A stretch of DNA of 64,000 nt, taken from NCBI RefSeq assembly GCF_014699055.1, contig NZ_JACXAC010000004.1, positions 62,001 to 126,000 on the forward strand, in the 5' to 3' direction. The notes beneath the pieces are model-generated. The model did no database searches and was not told where the DNA came from. It saw only the letters and a list, made by a program, of their open reading frames with translations. The position numbers were made by a program, and so were the translations under genes. Positions 27,901 through 35,352 of the stretch are shown here, piece after piece (the stretch's first letter is position 1; each line of letters starts with the position of its first letter). Source of the DNA: Hymenobacter armeniacus. GTDB taxonomy: Bacteria > Bacteroidota > Bacteroidia > Cytophagales > Hymenobacteraceae.

Positions 27901-29406
27901 GGCCCCGGCAGCAGCGCGGCCTGCTACCGGACCAGCACCGGCGCTACCACGCTGCGCAACAACATTTTCTACAACGCCCGCACGGGCAGCGGCAGCAACT
28001 ACGCCCTGGCCACCGCCTCCACCACCGGCTTCGTGGGCTCGACGACCAACCCCGGCACCAACACCTCCGACTACAACCTACTCATCGCCGCCGATGCCGC
28101 CAAAGTGGGCCTCTACGGCGCCACGGCCTACTCCTTTGCCGACTGGAAAACCGCCACCGGCGGCGACGGCAGCAGCCTGAGCGAAACCACCACCACGCTG
28201 CCCGCCGCCAACCTGTTTGCCAACCCCGCCGCCGGCGACTTCTTCCCGAACGCCGCCAACCCCGCCGCCTGGTACGCCAACGGCACCGGCACGCAGGTGG
28301 CCGGCATCGGCACCGACTACGTGGGCGCCCCGCGCCCCACCACCGTGCCCGCCGGCGCCCCCGACCTCGGCGCGTTTGAAGTGACGCCCACGGCCCTGCC
28401 GCCGGCCCTGGCCGTGTCGGCTGCGCCGGCCCTGGGCGGTACCCAGGTGTTCTCGCTCGGCGGGCGCACCCTGGCCCGCCTTACGTATGGCAGCACCGGC
28501 ACCGTGCCCGGCAGCGTGCTGGCCCGCTACTACTCGGGCACCAACCCGCCCGCGCCCTTCCTGGCCGGCGCCCGCTACGCCAACGCCTACTTCGAGTTCA
28601 GCGACGCCACCGCCGATGGCAGCGGCTACACCTACCAGCCCACCCTGGCCTACGACCCCGCCCTGCTGGGCACCATCCCCAACGAAGCCGCCCAGCGCAT
28701 CAGCCCGCGCGCCGCCGACAACAGCGGCTACGGCACGTACTTCGCCACCGTGGTGAGTCCGGCCCCGGCCCGCACCCTCATCGGCCCGGCCACCGCGACG
28801 CCCCTGGGCCTGCTGGCCATCGGCGCCGCTGCCGCGCCGCTGCCCGTGCAGCTGTCCCGGTTCGAGGCCCTGCGCGAGGGCGCCGACGTGCTACTGAGCT
28901 GGACCACGGCCACCGAGCACGACAACCAGGGCTTCGACGTGCAGGTGAGCCCCGACGGCCAGCACTTCCGCACCCTGGGCTCCGTGGCGGGCGCTGGCAG
29001 CAGCGCCGGTCCCCGCCGCTACGCCTTCACCGACCGCGAAGCCGGCAAAACCGGCCTGCGCTACTACCGCCTGCGCCAGCTGGACCAGGGCGGGCCGGCA
29101 AGCTTCTCGCCCGTGCGCACCGTGCAGTTCGACGCGGCCGCCGGCCCGTTACTGGCCTGGCCCAACCCCTGCCGGCAAGCCCTGCACCTGAGCCTGCTGC
29201 TGCCCCGGGCCGCCGCCGCGGCCACCCTCACGCTCACCGACATGCTGGGCCACCCGGTGCTGCGCCAGGAGCTGGGCCCCCTGACCGCCGGCCCCAGCCA
29301 GCCCACTCTCGACAGCCCCGCCTTTGCTCGCCTGCCCGCCGGCCTCTACGTGCTGCACCTGGCCACTCCCGCCGGTACCCAGACGCTGAAGCTGGTGAAA
29401 GAGTAA
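24901..29406 (+). CDS. T9SS-exported parallel beta-helix protein with tandem 36-residue repeats (1501 residues)
   Basis: The start is a TTG at 24901; the frame contains no ATG before the signal peptide ([15 protein letters not shown], ending near residue 40). The entry module [16 protein letters not shown] ... [15 protein letters not shown] (DYVTFDG near residue 131) matches the other giant proteins here. Residues about 324-700 form at least eleven repeats of roughly 36 residues, each containing L-N-x-N-x-V-x-Y/F-T/A-L. Further beta-helix follows, then a domain around residues 1150-1300, a C-terminal beta-sandwich ([14 protein letters not shown] to YYRLRQLDQ) and a T9SS type A sorting domain (WPNPCRQAL to TLKLVKE). 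Probably surface-exposed or secreted; the ligand is unknown. Confidence 0.85.
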   Translation: MKTSYTDTLFSTGTKPAAGRWRQPLALLALLLSSSGAWAQTVKTLPGDYANFAAAINDINSSFPNGGVTVNVAAGYAETAPSGGLPPLTAQGTGGATGQIVFRKAGSGTNPLITAPVGSSNALDGIVRLSGADYVTFDGIDLLDPATNNNQIKASEFGYAFFRASATNGCQNNTIQNCKVTMNRSGSGSATTGLYGVYLALTTPTGTAVTPTSAAGSNSSNKFYANTLLNTQSGIFVTGYGDAAPYSLADQNNDFGGQAASTGNTIRNYGGASGVIAFGIRATNQQSPNASFNTLDNAGGGGVATASSLYGVYLTLGASGDITLNNNAVTLVQAPTATTSVTATAVYSGHTGTGTATLNNNAVSYTLAAGGGVASASSRYMVLSSNISAIGGLNMNGNQVTYTLSSTAASSPISGAAHGVSCQGPVGGALNMNDNQVTFTLSNTSSSSLDVAARGVNCQNPVTGAASLSNNAVNYAVSNSGTGTIAASGSAYFGVVNSGAAPSLALNTNTVAYTLTNTSTSAISAACQAVYNGGAVSGVLSMSGNVISHTVPAAPATVGNISGSLLGIFNTVAVPGSLAINNNTFSFAIANGGATISSTMTGVVNQGGTVGGTASFNGNALDFALATAAGVTSSSPIGISNSAGSPLTGAATFSDNTLTYTGTRTGGTFSSDFTGIANYAATSSTLTIDNNTLLGSSTASTGNMTFVLATGASSALVTISNNRYQNSRTASTGSVLFINNSNAVNIATAANLLVQGNSFTGLTRTGAGGTTGYFNIGFATTAGTHTIRNNTVSGLTLLGSFVGIESLATATGAGTSSIAYEVSDNVIGSLASGGGISSTGASPMVGLWAGGTAVSGTLANNTVQNLSGAGQTVGLTLSGNTGVPVSTSNTFFSGTILGNIISNLSTTSGAAVYGMYLPAASAPGGAVSTTANKVTNLSTSSTGAVYGIEVAGGPSHTLSNNIIATLTAPAGTGSPAVAGLYLTAGTAINAYHNTVYLGGTGPGSSAACYRTSTGATTLRNNIFYNARTGSGSNYALATASTTGFVGSTTNPGTNTSDYNLLIAADAAKVGLYGATAYSFADWKTATGGDGSSLSETTTTLPAANLFANPAAGDFFPNAANPAAWYANGTGTQVAGIGTDYVGAPRPTTVPAGAPDLGAFEVTPTALPPALAVSAAPALGGTQVFSLGGRTLARLTYGSTGTVPGSVLARYYSGTNPPAPFLAGARYANAYFEFSDATADGSGYTYQPTLAYDPALLGTIPNEAAQRISPRAADNSGYGTYFATVVSPAPARTLIGPATATPLGLLAIGAAAAPLPVQLSRFEALREGADVLLSWTTATEHDNQGFDVQVSPDGQHFRTLGSVAGAGSSAGPRRYAFTDREAGKTGLRYYRLRQLDQGGPASFSPVRTVQFDAAAGPLLAWPNPCRQALHLSLLLPRAAAAATLTLTDMLGHPVLRQELGPLTAGPSQPTLDSPAFARLPAGLYVLHLATPAGTQTLKLVKE

Positions 29407-29423
29407 GCCGCCGCTGAGCAGGC

Positions 29424-29457
29424 AAAAAGGCCCTGGCACATGCCGGGGCCTTTTTTT
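29424..29457 (+). terminator. Terminator after the 1501-residue T9SS gene
   Basis: 15-bp stem (29424-29438 with 29441-29455, one G-U pair) ending in a long T run, 18 nt after the stop. Its T-tract overlaps the outer end of the large inverted repeat that follows. Confidence 0.85.
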
Positions 29458-29602
29458 GTGCCGACGGGGCGCCTCACCCCCGGCCCCTCTCCTCGGGGAG
29501 AGGGGAGCCACGGCGGCGCAGCCGTTTGTTGTGGTTTGCAATCGTCAGGCTCCCCTCTCCCCGAGGAGAGGGGCCGGGGGTGAGGCGCCCCGCCGGCACA
29601 AA
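29455..29602. repeat. 55-bp near-perfect inverted repeat with 38-bp spacer
   Basis: Arms 29455-29509 and 29548-29602. The inner 44 nt of each arm (29466-29509, 29548-29591) are exact reverse complements, and the outer 11 nt match with one mismatch. Each arm holds a smaller near-palindrome (CCCCTCTCCTCGGGGAGAGG). The element sits between a terminator and the next promoter region and encodes nothing. It looks like a member of a dispersed palindromic family; only this copy is seen in the window. The rest of 29603-29798 shows no gene. Confidence 0.9.
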
Positions 29603-29798
29603 GCCGAAGCATTGCCCCTGCCAATTCCCGGCTCTGCCGCAACTGGAGTAACCATAGCTTGGGATGGACGCCCGCCACACAGCCTCCATCGCGTCGAAGA
29701 GCCGGCTCGGTAGCCGACGCCCGACAACCCGCCGCAGCAGCGAAACAAGCCGGCACCCGCCCCGCCCTGGAACGGGGCCTGACGCCGTTATTTACGCC

Positions 29799-30629
29799 AT
29801 GCGAACCCTCCGAAACCTCCTGGCCACCAGCGCGGGCCTGCTGGCCCTGGCCGGCTGCCAGTCCCAGCCCGACCACGCCAGCACCCCCGCCGCCGCCCCC
29901 GGCCAGTGGGTGGGCGCCGCCGGGCAGCGGCTGTGGGCGCAGGTGTACCTCAGCCCCCAGCTCAGCGCCCACCCCACGCTGCTTGTCGTGCTGCACGGCG
30001 ACGCCCCCTTCAGCAAGCCCGCCTACCAATACACCGTGGCCCGACGGGCCGCCCAGGCCAACCCCGACCTGGTAGCAGTGGCCCTGCTGCGCCCCGGCTA
30101 CACCGACCCCGCCGGCCACCATTCCGACGGCCAGCGCGGCGAAGCCACCGGCGACAACTACACCCCCGCCGTACTCGACGCCCTCGCCGCCGCCCTCACC
30201 ACGCTCCGGGCCCGCTACCACGCCGGGCGGGTGGTGCTGGCCGGCCACTCCGGCGGAGCCGCCCTCGCCGCCGACCTGCTGGGCCGCCACCCCGGCCTGG
30301 CCGATGCCGCCCTGCTGGCCGCCTGCCCCTGCAACGTGGCCACCTGGCGCGCCCACATGAAGCGCCACACGGGGGGCGGGGCCATCTGGGACCAGCCCGT
30401 GGCCAGCGTGTCGCCGGAGCAGGTGCTGGCCCGCGTCCCGGCCCGCACGCGGGTGGCTCTGCTCGTGGGCACCGCCGACTCCATCGCCCCGGCGACCATG
30501 ACCCGGGAGTATTACCAGCGGCTGCAGCAGCAGGGCATCCCGGCCACCCTGCGCGAACTGCCGGGCCTCGGCCACGAGATATTCCTGGGCAAAGCCGTGC
30601 AGCAGGAAATCAAGGGGCTGTTGCGGTGA
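29799..30629 (+). CDS. Lipoprotein alpha/beta hydrolase
   Basis: 276 residues from the ATG at 29799; earlier in-frame codons overlap repeat-flanking DNA. Lipobox LALAGC (Cys about residue 21) follows a short hydrophobic core. The hydrolase fold shows LLVVLHGD (oxyanion region), the nucleophile elbow GHSGGAALA, a likely acid Asp in VGTADSIAP and His in PGLGHEIFLG, so the catalytic triad appears complete. CPCN in the middle is unusual. Esterase or peptidase substrate unknown; probably faces the periplasm or cell surface. Confidence 0.75.
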   Translation: MRTLRNLLATSAGLLALAGCQSQPDHASTPAAAPGQWVGAAGQRLWAQVYLSPQLSAHPTLLVVLHGDAPFSKPAYQYTVARRAAQANPDLVAVALLRPGYTDPAGHHSDGQRGEATGDNYTPAVLDALAAALTTLRARYHAGRVVLAGHSGGAALAADLLGRHPGLADAALLAACPCNVATWRAHMKRHTGGGAIWDQPVASVSPEQVLARVPARTRVALLVGTADSIAPATMTREYYQRLQQQGIPATLRELPGLGHEIFLGKAVQQEIKGLLR

Positions 30630-30703
30630 GTAGGAGGGGGCGGAGTGTGGACTCTGCGCCTAAAGCAGCTGCGGGCCGGGTGTAAGGTGCCAGCATCTGC
30701 CCA

Positions 30704-30711
30704 TACCTTGC
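30704..30711 (+). promoter_or_regulatory. Possible -7 box (TACCTTGC) just before the HNH gene
   Basis: TACCTTGC resembles TAnnTTTG with one mismatch at the seventh position and a shifted G. It is 7 nt before the ATG at 30719, which would make the mRNA leaderless or nearly so. Confidence 0.35.
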
Positions 30712-30718
30712 CCGCCGA

Positions 30719-31666
30719 ATGCTTGCCACCTACCTCCGCCGCTTCCAGAAACTGCGCGTCGCCCGCACCGCTCGCCACGGCGAGGCGCCCTATAAGCCCG
30801 CCCTGTTGCTGGCCGTGCTCGACGGCATCGCCGATGGCAGCATCCGCGACAACCGCATCGAAATCACCCCCGAGCTCATCGCGGCCTTCACCGCCATTTG
30901 CACCGACCTGAGCACCGGTTCCCACTTCACGGCCGCCAACTTCGCGCTGCCCTTCTATCACCTCACCGGCGACGGCTTCTGGCACCTGCACACCTGGCCC
31001 GGCCTGGAGCTGCTGCTCACCGCCTCCAACTCGGTGCGCAGCTTCCGCCACTTGCGCGAAGTGGTGGCCTTCGCCGCCCTCGATGCCGACCTATGGCAGC
31101 TGGCGCAACAGCCCGAAGCCCGGGCCGCCCTCCAGCAGGCGCTGCTGGCGCGCTACTTCCCCGCCACCCAGGCCCGCTGCCGCCCCCGTGCCGGCGAGGC
31201 CGCGCTGGCCCAAATCCGCCGCCAGATACTGGAAGAGCCCGCCGCCCTCTACCGCACCCACTTCCAGCCCGCCAATGAGCTCGACCAAACCATGCGCAAC
31301 GCCCTCTTCAAGCGCGAAGTGTTGCGGGCCTACGACCACACCTGCGCCGTGTCGGGCCTGCATCTGGTGAGCACCGCCAGCAGCCCCTACCCGCTGCTCG
31401 ATGCCTGCCACATCGTGCCCTGGGCCCTCACCCACGACGATACCCTCCCCAACGGCTTGGCCCTGTGCCCCAACCTGCACCGCGCCTTCGACCGCCACCT
31501 ATTCTGGATTGACGCCGACTACCGCGTGTGCGTGGCTGCTACTTTTCAGGAACTCGGCGGCGCCGCCCACGGCATCCGCCGCTTCGAGGGCCAGGAACTG
31601 CGGCTGCCCCGGGAGCCGGCCTGGTGGCCGGGGCGGGAGAATCTGAGGGCGCAAAGGGGATACTGA
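30719..31666 (+). CDS. HNH endonuclease with N-terminal sulfur-binding-domain-like region (putative type IV restriction enzyme)
   Basis: 315 residues. The C-terminal half carries an HNH_2-type nuclease: CAVSGL (first Cys), DACHIVPWALTHDD (His of the metal/catalytic motif) and NGLALCPNLHRAFDR (Asn and His). The N-terminal half, with APYKPALLLAVLDGI, IEITPELIAAF and FYHLTGDGFWHL, resembles the module that reads phosphorothioate or modified DNA in ScoMcrA-like enzymes (comparison from memory). Such proteins cut modified foreign DNA. No dnd or other modification genes are in the window, consistent with a stand-alone type IV enzyme. A housekeeping role is less likely. HNH assignment is strong; the N-terminal assignment is tentative. 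Confidence 0.75.
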   Translation: MLATYLRRFQKLRVARTARHGEAPYKPALLLAVLDGIADGSIRDNRIEITPELIAAFTAICTDLSTGSHFTAANFALPFYHLTGDGFWHLHTWPGLELLLTASNSVRSFRHLREVVAFAALDADLWQLAQQPEARAALQQALLARYFPATQARCRPRAGEAALAQIRRQILEEPAALYRTHFQPANELDQTMRNALFKREVLRAYDHTCAVSGLHLVSTASSPYPLLDACHIVPWALTHDDTLPNGLALCPNLHRAFDRHLFWIDADYRVCVAATFQELGGAAHGIRRFEGQELRLPREPAWWPGRENLRAQRGY

Positions 31667-31709
31667 CTCGTCGTGTACTCAAATTACCATTTTTGTATAC
31701 TTTACCCGA

Positions 31710-32183
31710 ATGCGTTCCTTTCGCCTCGTTGCTCCACTGCTTTGCCTATTCTTCGCGGTGGTGGGATGCAGCACATCCAGGCACGTACGGTACGCCGAAC
31801 AGGAATCGTCCTGCCCGTATCCAGACCTGATTAGCATCCGATACGACCCGCCGGCCCAAGACAAATACGTGTACCCCGTTGTCGTGGGCCTCCTTGGCAA
31901 GCAGTACCCCCGCGCCGTGTACCGGAACGGTGGGCCTACGGCTTTAGTCGAAGCCGCCTATTACACGCAGCTGCTGGCGCTCATGCAAAGGAGTGCCACC
32001 ACCATGCCAGGTCCCGGCTCAGAAGCCAGCTATTTTCGCATTTGCGCCGGGCAACAGGAACTCCGGTTGCTGCGCCAGGACCAACGGCCGTTCTTCCAAG
32101 CCCTACTACGCGGACTTACGCCGCGGAGCGAAGCGGAAAAGGACTTTCAGAGACAACTAGAAATCTTGTCCGAGAAGTACTAA
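31710..32183 (+). CDS. Small lipoprotein of unknown function
   Basis: 157 residues from an ATG at 31710 with signal peptide and lipobox FAVVGC (Cys about residue 20). The mature part is polar, with a Cys pair (ESSCPYPD and FRICAGQ) that could form a disulfide in the periplasm, and a basic, Gln/Glu-rich C-terminus. No family recognised. It follows the HNH gene by 43 nt on the same strand, within a region of mixed accessory genes. Codon use is less GC-extreme than in the flanking giant genes. Confidence 0.6.
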   Translation: MRSFRLVAPLLCLFFAVVGCSTSRHVRYAEQESSCPYPDLISIRYDPPAQDKYVYPVVVGLLGKQYPRAVYRNGGPTALVEAAYYTQLLALMQRSATTMPGPGSEASYFRICAGQQELRLLRQDQRPFFQALLRGLTPRSEAEKDFQRQLEILSEKY

Positions 32184-32240
32184 GTCGCGAAATGAACATG
32201 GAGGTAGAACGCTCCGTTGTGTAAACAACCCTTCCGCTGC

Positions 32241-32278
32241 GCCAAAGCCCTGCTGGCGTGAACCAGCAGGGCTTTGGC
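32241..32278. terminator. Hairpin terminator
   Basis: Perfect 16-bp stem (32241-32256 with 32263-32278) with loop CGTGAA. It follows the small lipoprotein gene by 57 nt. The T-tract is weak, so efficiency is uncertain. Confidence 0.7.
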
Positions 32279-32603
32279 TTAACTCAACCGAACGTGATGC
32301 TTGCCGGACAAGACCACTGCGCGTGGCCCCGAGCGAGGCGATGGCCGGCCGGCCGTGCGGCCCTCTTCCGCACGGTTCGCCGGCCGCGGCAGCCTCGCGC
32401 AGGCGACGACCCGACGGGCACCGCCCCGGCCCGCTGCCGGGCTTTCTTTCCCACGCCGCCCAGATTACGGGTTTGTCCCGGCGAGTATCCGGAGTAAACC
32501 GCGGGCTACTAACCAAAGAAGGCGTACATTCACGGTGGAGCCGCGGGTGGGCGCTCGACGGGCGGTTTTGGGTTTCGGGGCATTTAACGTTAAAATAGCT
32601 CGC
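32279..32603. other. Structured GC-rich intergenic region
   Basis: No convincing gene. It holds hairpin CCGTGCGG / CCGCACGG (32353-32360 with 32368-32375) inside outer GGCCGGC / GCCGGCC arms, and a second hairpin CCCGGC / GCCGGG (32425-32430 with 32436-32441) followed by a T-rich run. Open frames cross it on both strands but their translations are Arg/Pro/Ala-rich and look like GC-driven shadows. It could be a small structured RNA, a mobile-element scar or just a leader. Confidence 0.35.
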
Positions 32604-33224
32604 ATGCACAACCACCGGCCAACCGACCGACTCGAATACTTCAGCGACGCCGTGTTGGCCATCGCGGCCACCTTGTTGGCCACCGACCTGCCCAAGCCCG
32701 ACGCGGAAACGGGCTTGCTGCAGGAACTGGCCAAGCTCTGGCCGCACTACGCGGCCTTCGCGGCGTCTTTTCTCTTCATCTGCGTTGCCTGGTCCAACCA
32801 CCACAACATGTTCGCGTACATCAAGCAGACGGACCAGTACCTGCTGCTGCTGAACATCTTGTTTTTGCTGTTCGTCACCCTGCAATCCTTCACCACCGGG
32901 CTGTTGGCCCGGCAGGTCGGCCACCCCGACGAACGGACGGCGGCCCTGGTCTACCACGGGACGTTGGTGCTGATGACCTTGTTCTACAACGGCACCTGGT
33001 GGTACGCCATCAGCCGGAAGGGACTGTTGGAAGACGGGACCGACAAGCGGCTCATCCGGCTGCTGACCACAGAATACGCCCTGGCCCCGGCGCTGCACCT
33101 GGCGGCCATGCTCGTTTGTTGGTGGAGCGTGCCGTGGAGCATCGTCCCCGTGGTGCTGCTGTACGCCTACTTTGCCTTGCCCCGGCTGAGCGAAAAAAGA
33201 ATAAAACAGGAAAACCCAGCGTAG
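32604..33224 (+). CDS. TMEM175-family (DUF1211) integral membrane protein, putative potassium channel
   Basis: 206 residues from the ATG at 32604; the open frame upstream lacks conserved sequence. The family signature RLEYFSDAVLAIAATLL (R-x3-FSDAV-x-AI-x-T) is present in the first helix. About six hydrophobic segments follow (for example YAAFAASFLFICVAWSNHHN and LLLLNILFLLFVTL). Bacterial TMEM175 proteins form potassium channels with a hydrophobic filter rather than a TVGYG loop; usually a bacterial subunit has one six-helix repeat, as here. It probably sits in the inner membrane. It has no obvious functional partner nearby. Confidence 0.85.
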   Translation: MHNHRPTDRLEYFSDAVLAIAATLLATDLPKPDAETGLLQELAKLWPHYAAFAASFLFICVAWSNHHNMFAYIKQTDQYLLLLNILFLLFVTLQSFTTGLLARQVGHPDERTAALVYHGTLVLMTLFYNGTWWYAISRKGLLEDGTDKRLIRLLTTEYALAPALHLAAMLVCWWSVPWSIVPVVLLYAYFALPRLSEKRIKQENPA

Positions 33225-33308
33225 GAATAGACAAGCATAAAAACCCATTAGGTTCTAACTTTTTAATCTACTACATTTAAAGAATCATATTAACCAATTT
33301 ATTAAGCC

Positions 33309-33941
33309 ATGGCGATGACCACAAAAGGATTACTCGTCCGTTTAGCGGCGAAACATGGCAAAGACGACGCGGTGGAAGCGTTCCTTGCTTCTGCCCTGCC
33401 GTTAGTGCGGCAGGAGGCCGGCACAACAGCCTGGTTTGCCGTTCGATTTGGCCGGTCGGAGTACGGCATCGTCGATTTCTTCCCCGATGAAGCATCCCGC
33501 GAGGCACACCTGAACGGGGCGGTTGCCAGCGCTTTGCGGCAAAAGGCCGCCGACTTATTTGAAACTGCCCCGGATATCCAGAAACTGGAGGTCCTGGCCA
33601 GCAAACTACCCTCCCAACCGCCCGCGAAACCCAATACAAAAGGGCTGTTGCTGACCTTTAAAGCGAAGGAGGGCCACGAACAGGAGGTGGTCCAATTTTT
33701 ACAAGGTGCCCAGCCGTTGGCCCTGGCCGAAGAAGAAACCATCGCGTGGTTTGCCCTCCGCCTGCCGACCGGGGAGTACGGCATTTTCGATGTTTTTCCG
33801 GACAACGGAGCCCGCTTAAAACACCTCGCGGGCCGCATTCCCCAGGAATTAACCAAACACGCGCTTTCGTTGCTGGGCAGCTTCCCGGAGATGGATTTGC
33901 TGGCGGTGACGGCGGAGAATTTTAATCCCTCGGTTTGCTAA
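33309..33941 (+). CDS. Tandem antibiotic-biosynthesis-monooxygenase-fold (ABM) protein
   Basis: 210 residues from the ATG at 33309 (a second ATG at 33315 is possible). It consists of two homologous ABM-like domains, about residues 4-98 and 108-203: TKGLLVRLAAKHGKDDAV against TKGLLLTFKAKEGHEQEV, and TTAWFAVRFGRSEYGIVDFF against TIAWFALRLPTGEYGIFDVF. ABM domains normally dimerise into a ferredoxin-like barrel, so this fusion may form the dimer within one chain. Some members oxidise quinols or degrade haem, but many are uncharacterised. The flanking DNA is more AT-rich than average, suggesting acquisition. Confidence 0.72.
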   Translation: MAMTTKGLLVRLAAKHGKDDAVEAFLASALPLVRQEAGTTAWFAVRFGRSEYGIVDFFPDEASREAHLNGAVASALRQKAADLFETAPDIQKLEVLASKLPSQPPAKPNTKGLLLTFKAKEGHEQEVVQFLQGAQPLALAEEETIAWFALRLPTGEYGIFDVFPDNGARLKHLAGRIPQELTKHALSLLGSFPEMDLLAVTAENFNPSVC

Positions 33942-33961
33942 ACTACTGGTATAGTAGCAGA

Positions 33962-34045
33962 ATGAGCAACCAACGAGCTATTGCACAACTTGGCGAGTTT
34001 ACGAAACTCGTCTACGATTTAAAGTTTACGAAATGCACCAAGTAG
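33962..34045 (+). other. Short 27-codon frame, probably not a gene on its own
   Basis: ATG at 33962 encodes MSNQRAIAQLGEFTKLVYDL plus seven residues, then TAG. It lies 20 nt after the ABM gene and contains two of the three TTTACGAAA motifs, which constrain its sequence. It may be a leader-sized peptide, a truncated gene start or chance. Confidence 0.2.
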
Positions 34046-34060
34046 ATAAGTTTCGTAAAC
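33995..34060. repeat. Cluster of three TTTACGAAA motifs
   Basis: TTTACGAAA occurs at 33998-34006 (inside the palindrome GAGTTTACGAAACTC, 33995-34009), again at 34025-34033, and inverted as TTTCGTAAA at 34051-34059. The last two extend to a 10-bp inverted repeat GTTTACGAAA / TTTCGTAAAC. Centre-to-centre spacing is 27 and 26 bp. The even spacing suggests binding sites for a protein; none of the window's genes is an obvious partner. Confidence 0.6.
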
Positions 34061-34120
34061 CGGGTGGCCTCCAAAAGTCACCCGTATTTCGAAGGGTTTT
34101 TAATACGCTCAGATGGCCTG

Positions 34121-34168
34121 AAGCGAAAGAAGCCCCGGCCGCCTACGCAGCCGGGGCTTCTTTCGCTT
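34121..34168. terminator. 19-bp perfect hairpin
   Basis: Arms 34121-34139 and 34150-34168 are exact reverse complements with a 10-nt loop. It can serve the ABM gene (plus) and the 188-residue gene (minus), which are convergent. Confidence 0.75.
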
Positions 34169-34249
34169 CTGCCACCCGCCCCGCGCCTTGCGGGCGCGGC
34201 GGCTTTTAGTACTATGCCGGGTTTTCCGGCGGCGGGTGCTTCCGGGGCT

Positions 34250-34282
34250 CCTCCGAGCATCCTCCGAGCATCCTTCGAGCGG
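34250..34282. repeat. Three tandem 11-bp units
   Basis: CCTCCGAGCAT is present twice in direct tandem (34250-34260, 34261-34271) and a third, degenerate unit CCTTCGAGCGG follows (34272-34282). It is intergenic, just downstream of the 188-residue minus-strand gene. Nothing else is seen between 34169 and 34318. Confidence 0.7.
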
Positions 34283-34318
34283 CGGATACTGGCAGGGGCG
34301 GGTCCGCAATAGGACTTT

Positions 34319-34885
34319 TTAGAGGGTGCGGGTGGTGGCCGAGGCGTGGCCGGGGTTGTCGGTGGCCGTCACGGTCAGCTTGTCGCCGGCCAGGGTGGCG
34401 TTGCGGGCTGTGGCCGTGTACTGCCACTGGTTGGGGTCGGCCTGCTGCACGGCCGCGCCTTCTTCCACCAGACTGCCGTCGCCGTTCTCGATGCGCACCG
34501 TCACGGCCTTCACCGCGTAGTCGTCGGTGGCCGTGATGGCGATGACGTCGCCTACCTTGCCCGTGTAGGCCTCAATGTTCACCTCCCAAATGTCGGGCGC
34601 GTGCATGTAGTCGGCCACCAGCACGTTGCTGATGCGCTGGTTGCGGGCCTTGGCCTCGTCGGCGTACTCGGCCTGCACGGCCGGGTCCTGGGCCTGCCCG
34701 CGGGCGTAGATGATGGCCTGCTGGAACCGCTCGCGCTGGGCCGTCTGGGCCGCCGAGGGCGGGCCGCTGGGGGCCTGCGGGGCCACGCCCACCACGGTGC
34801 CGCGGCTGGTTTGCCGGAACACCAGCTGGCCGCCGAGCGTGCCGCTCAGGCCCTGCGTCACGATGTTGTTTTTAACCTTTGCCAT
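34319..34885 (-). CDS. Hypothetical protein of the MAKxKNNxxTQGLSG type
   Basis: 188 residues from the ATG at 34885, giving MAKVKNNIVTQGLSGTLGGQ; a longer frame starts at 34975 but adds an unrelated leader. Openings of this kind (MAK-K-NN, TQGLSG, then QLVFR) recur in uncharacterised Bacteroidota proteins, to my recollection sometimes near phage-derived genes. The N-terminal half is helical and charged. The C-terminal half looks like an Ig-like beta-sandwich (IAITATDDYAVKAVTVRIEN; KLTVTATDNPGHASATT). There is no signal peptide. Function unknown. A TACCTTGC box at 34943-34950 on the minus strand could be its promoter. Confidence 0.6.
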   Translation of the reverse strand: MAKVKNNIVTQGLSGTLGGQLVFRQTSRGTVVGVAPQAPSGPPSAAQTAQRERFQQAIIYARGQAQDPAVQAEYADEAKARNQRISNVLVADYMHAPDIWEVNIEAYTGKVGDVIAITATDDYAVKAVTVRIENGDGSLVEEGAAVQQADPNQWQYTATARNATLAGDKLTVTATDNPGHASATTRTL

Positions 34886-35352
34886 AACGTGTAGATGGGG
34901 GTTTTGGGTAGAGAAACGCCCGGCCGTCAAGTCGGGCCGCCGGCAAGGTACTGGAATATTCAATTGCTTGTACATGACTGTCTCATGGCTTTACCACCAG
35001 CCCGTTAGCTGGGCGGCCCGCGGCCCTGCGGCGGCATGGCCAGGCGCTTTGCTCTGCAAAAAATGAGCAGGGGAGGAGGGTGCTGATGGGCCCCGGGGCC
35101 TTGCCTGGAGCCCGCTGCCGCTGACCCGGCCGCTGCCCGGAAAAGACGTTTTGGGCCCGTTTTCAGCGCCGGGCCGCTGCCTCTGGCGAAGCGCTGCTGC
35201 CCGTTGGCCGGCGCCTGCGGCGGCCCACTTGCCGGCTCCGGATAAACCACATGGCATTAAGGACTTACATTAGCGTCTGTTAGGGCCGGGCCGCCTGCTG
35301 TTGCGGGGCGTTTCGGTTTCATCCCCTTTTCCCCACCCTTAGTCCTTTTCTC
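34886..35352. other. Intergenic stretch without recognisable gene
   Basis: 467 bases between divergent genes. Open frames here are Arg/Gly/Pro-rich and lack family features. On the minus strand a TACCTTGC box (34943-34950) may serve the 188-residue gene. No convincing -7/-33 pair was found for the plus-strand T9SS gene. Confidence 0.4.

Noticed and set aside
29450..29620. Insertion sequence bounded by the 55-bp inverted repeat
   Set aside because: The spacer is only 38 nt and holds no transposase; at most it is a non-autonomous palindromic element.
32301..32603. N-terminal extension of the TMEM175 protein
   Set aside because: The translation before the ATG at 32604 is Arg/Pro/Ala-rich and unlike the family, which begins just before the FSDAV motif.
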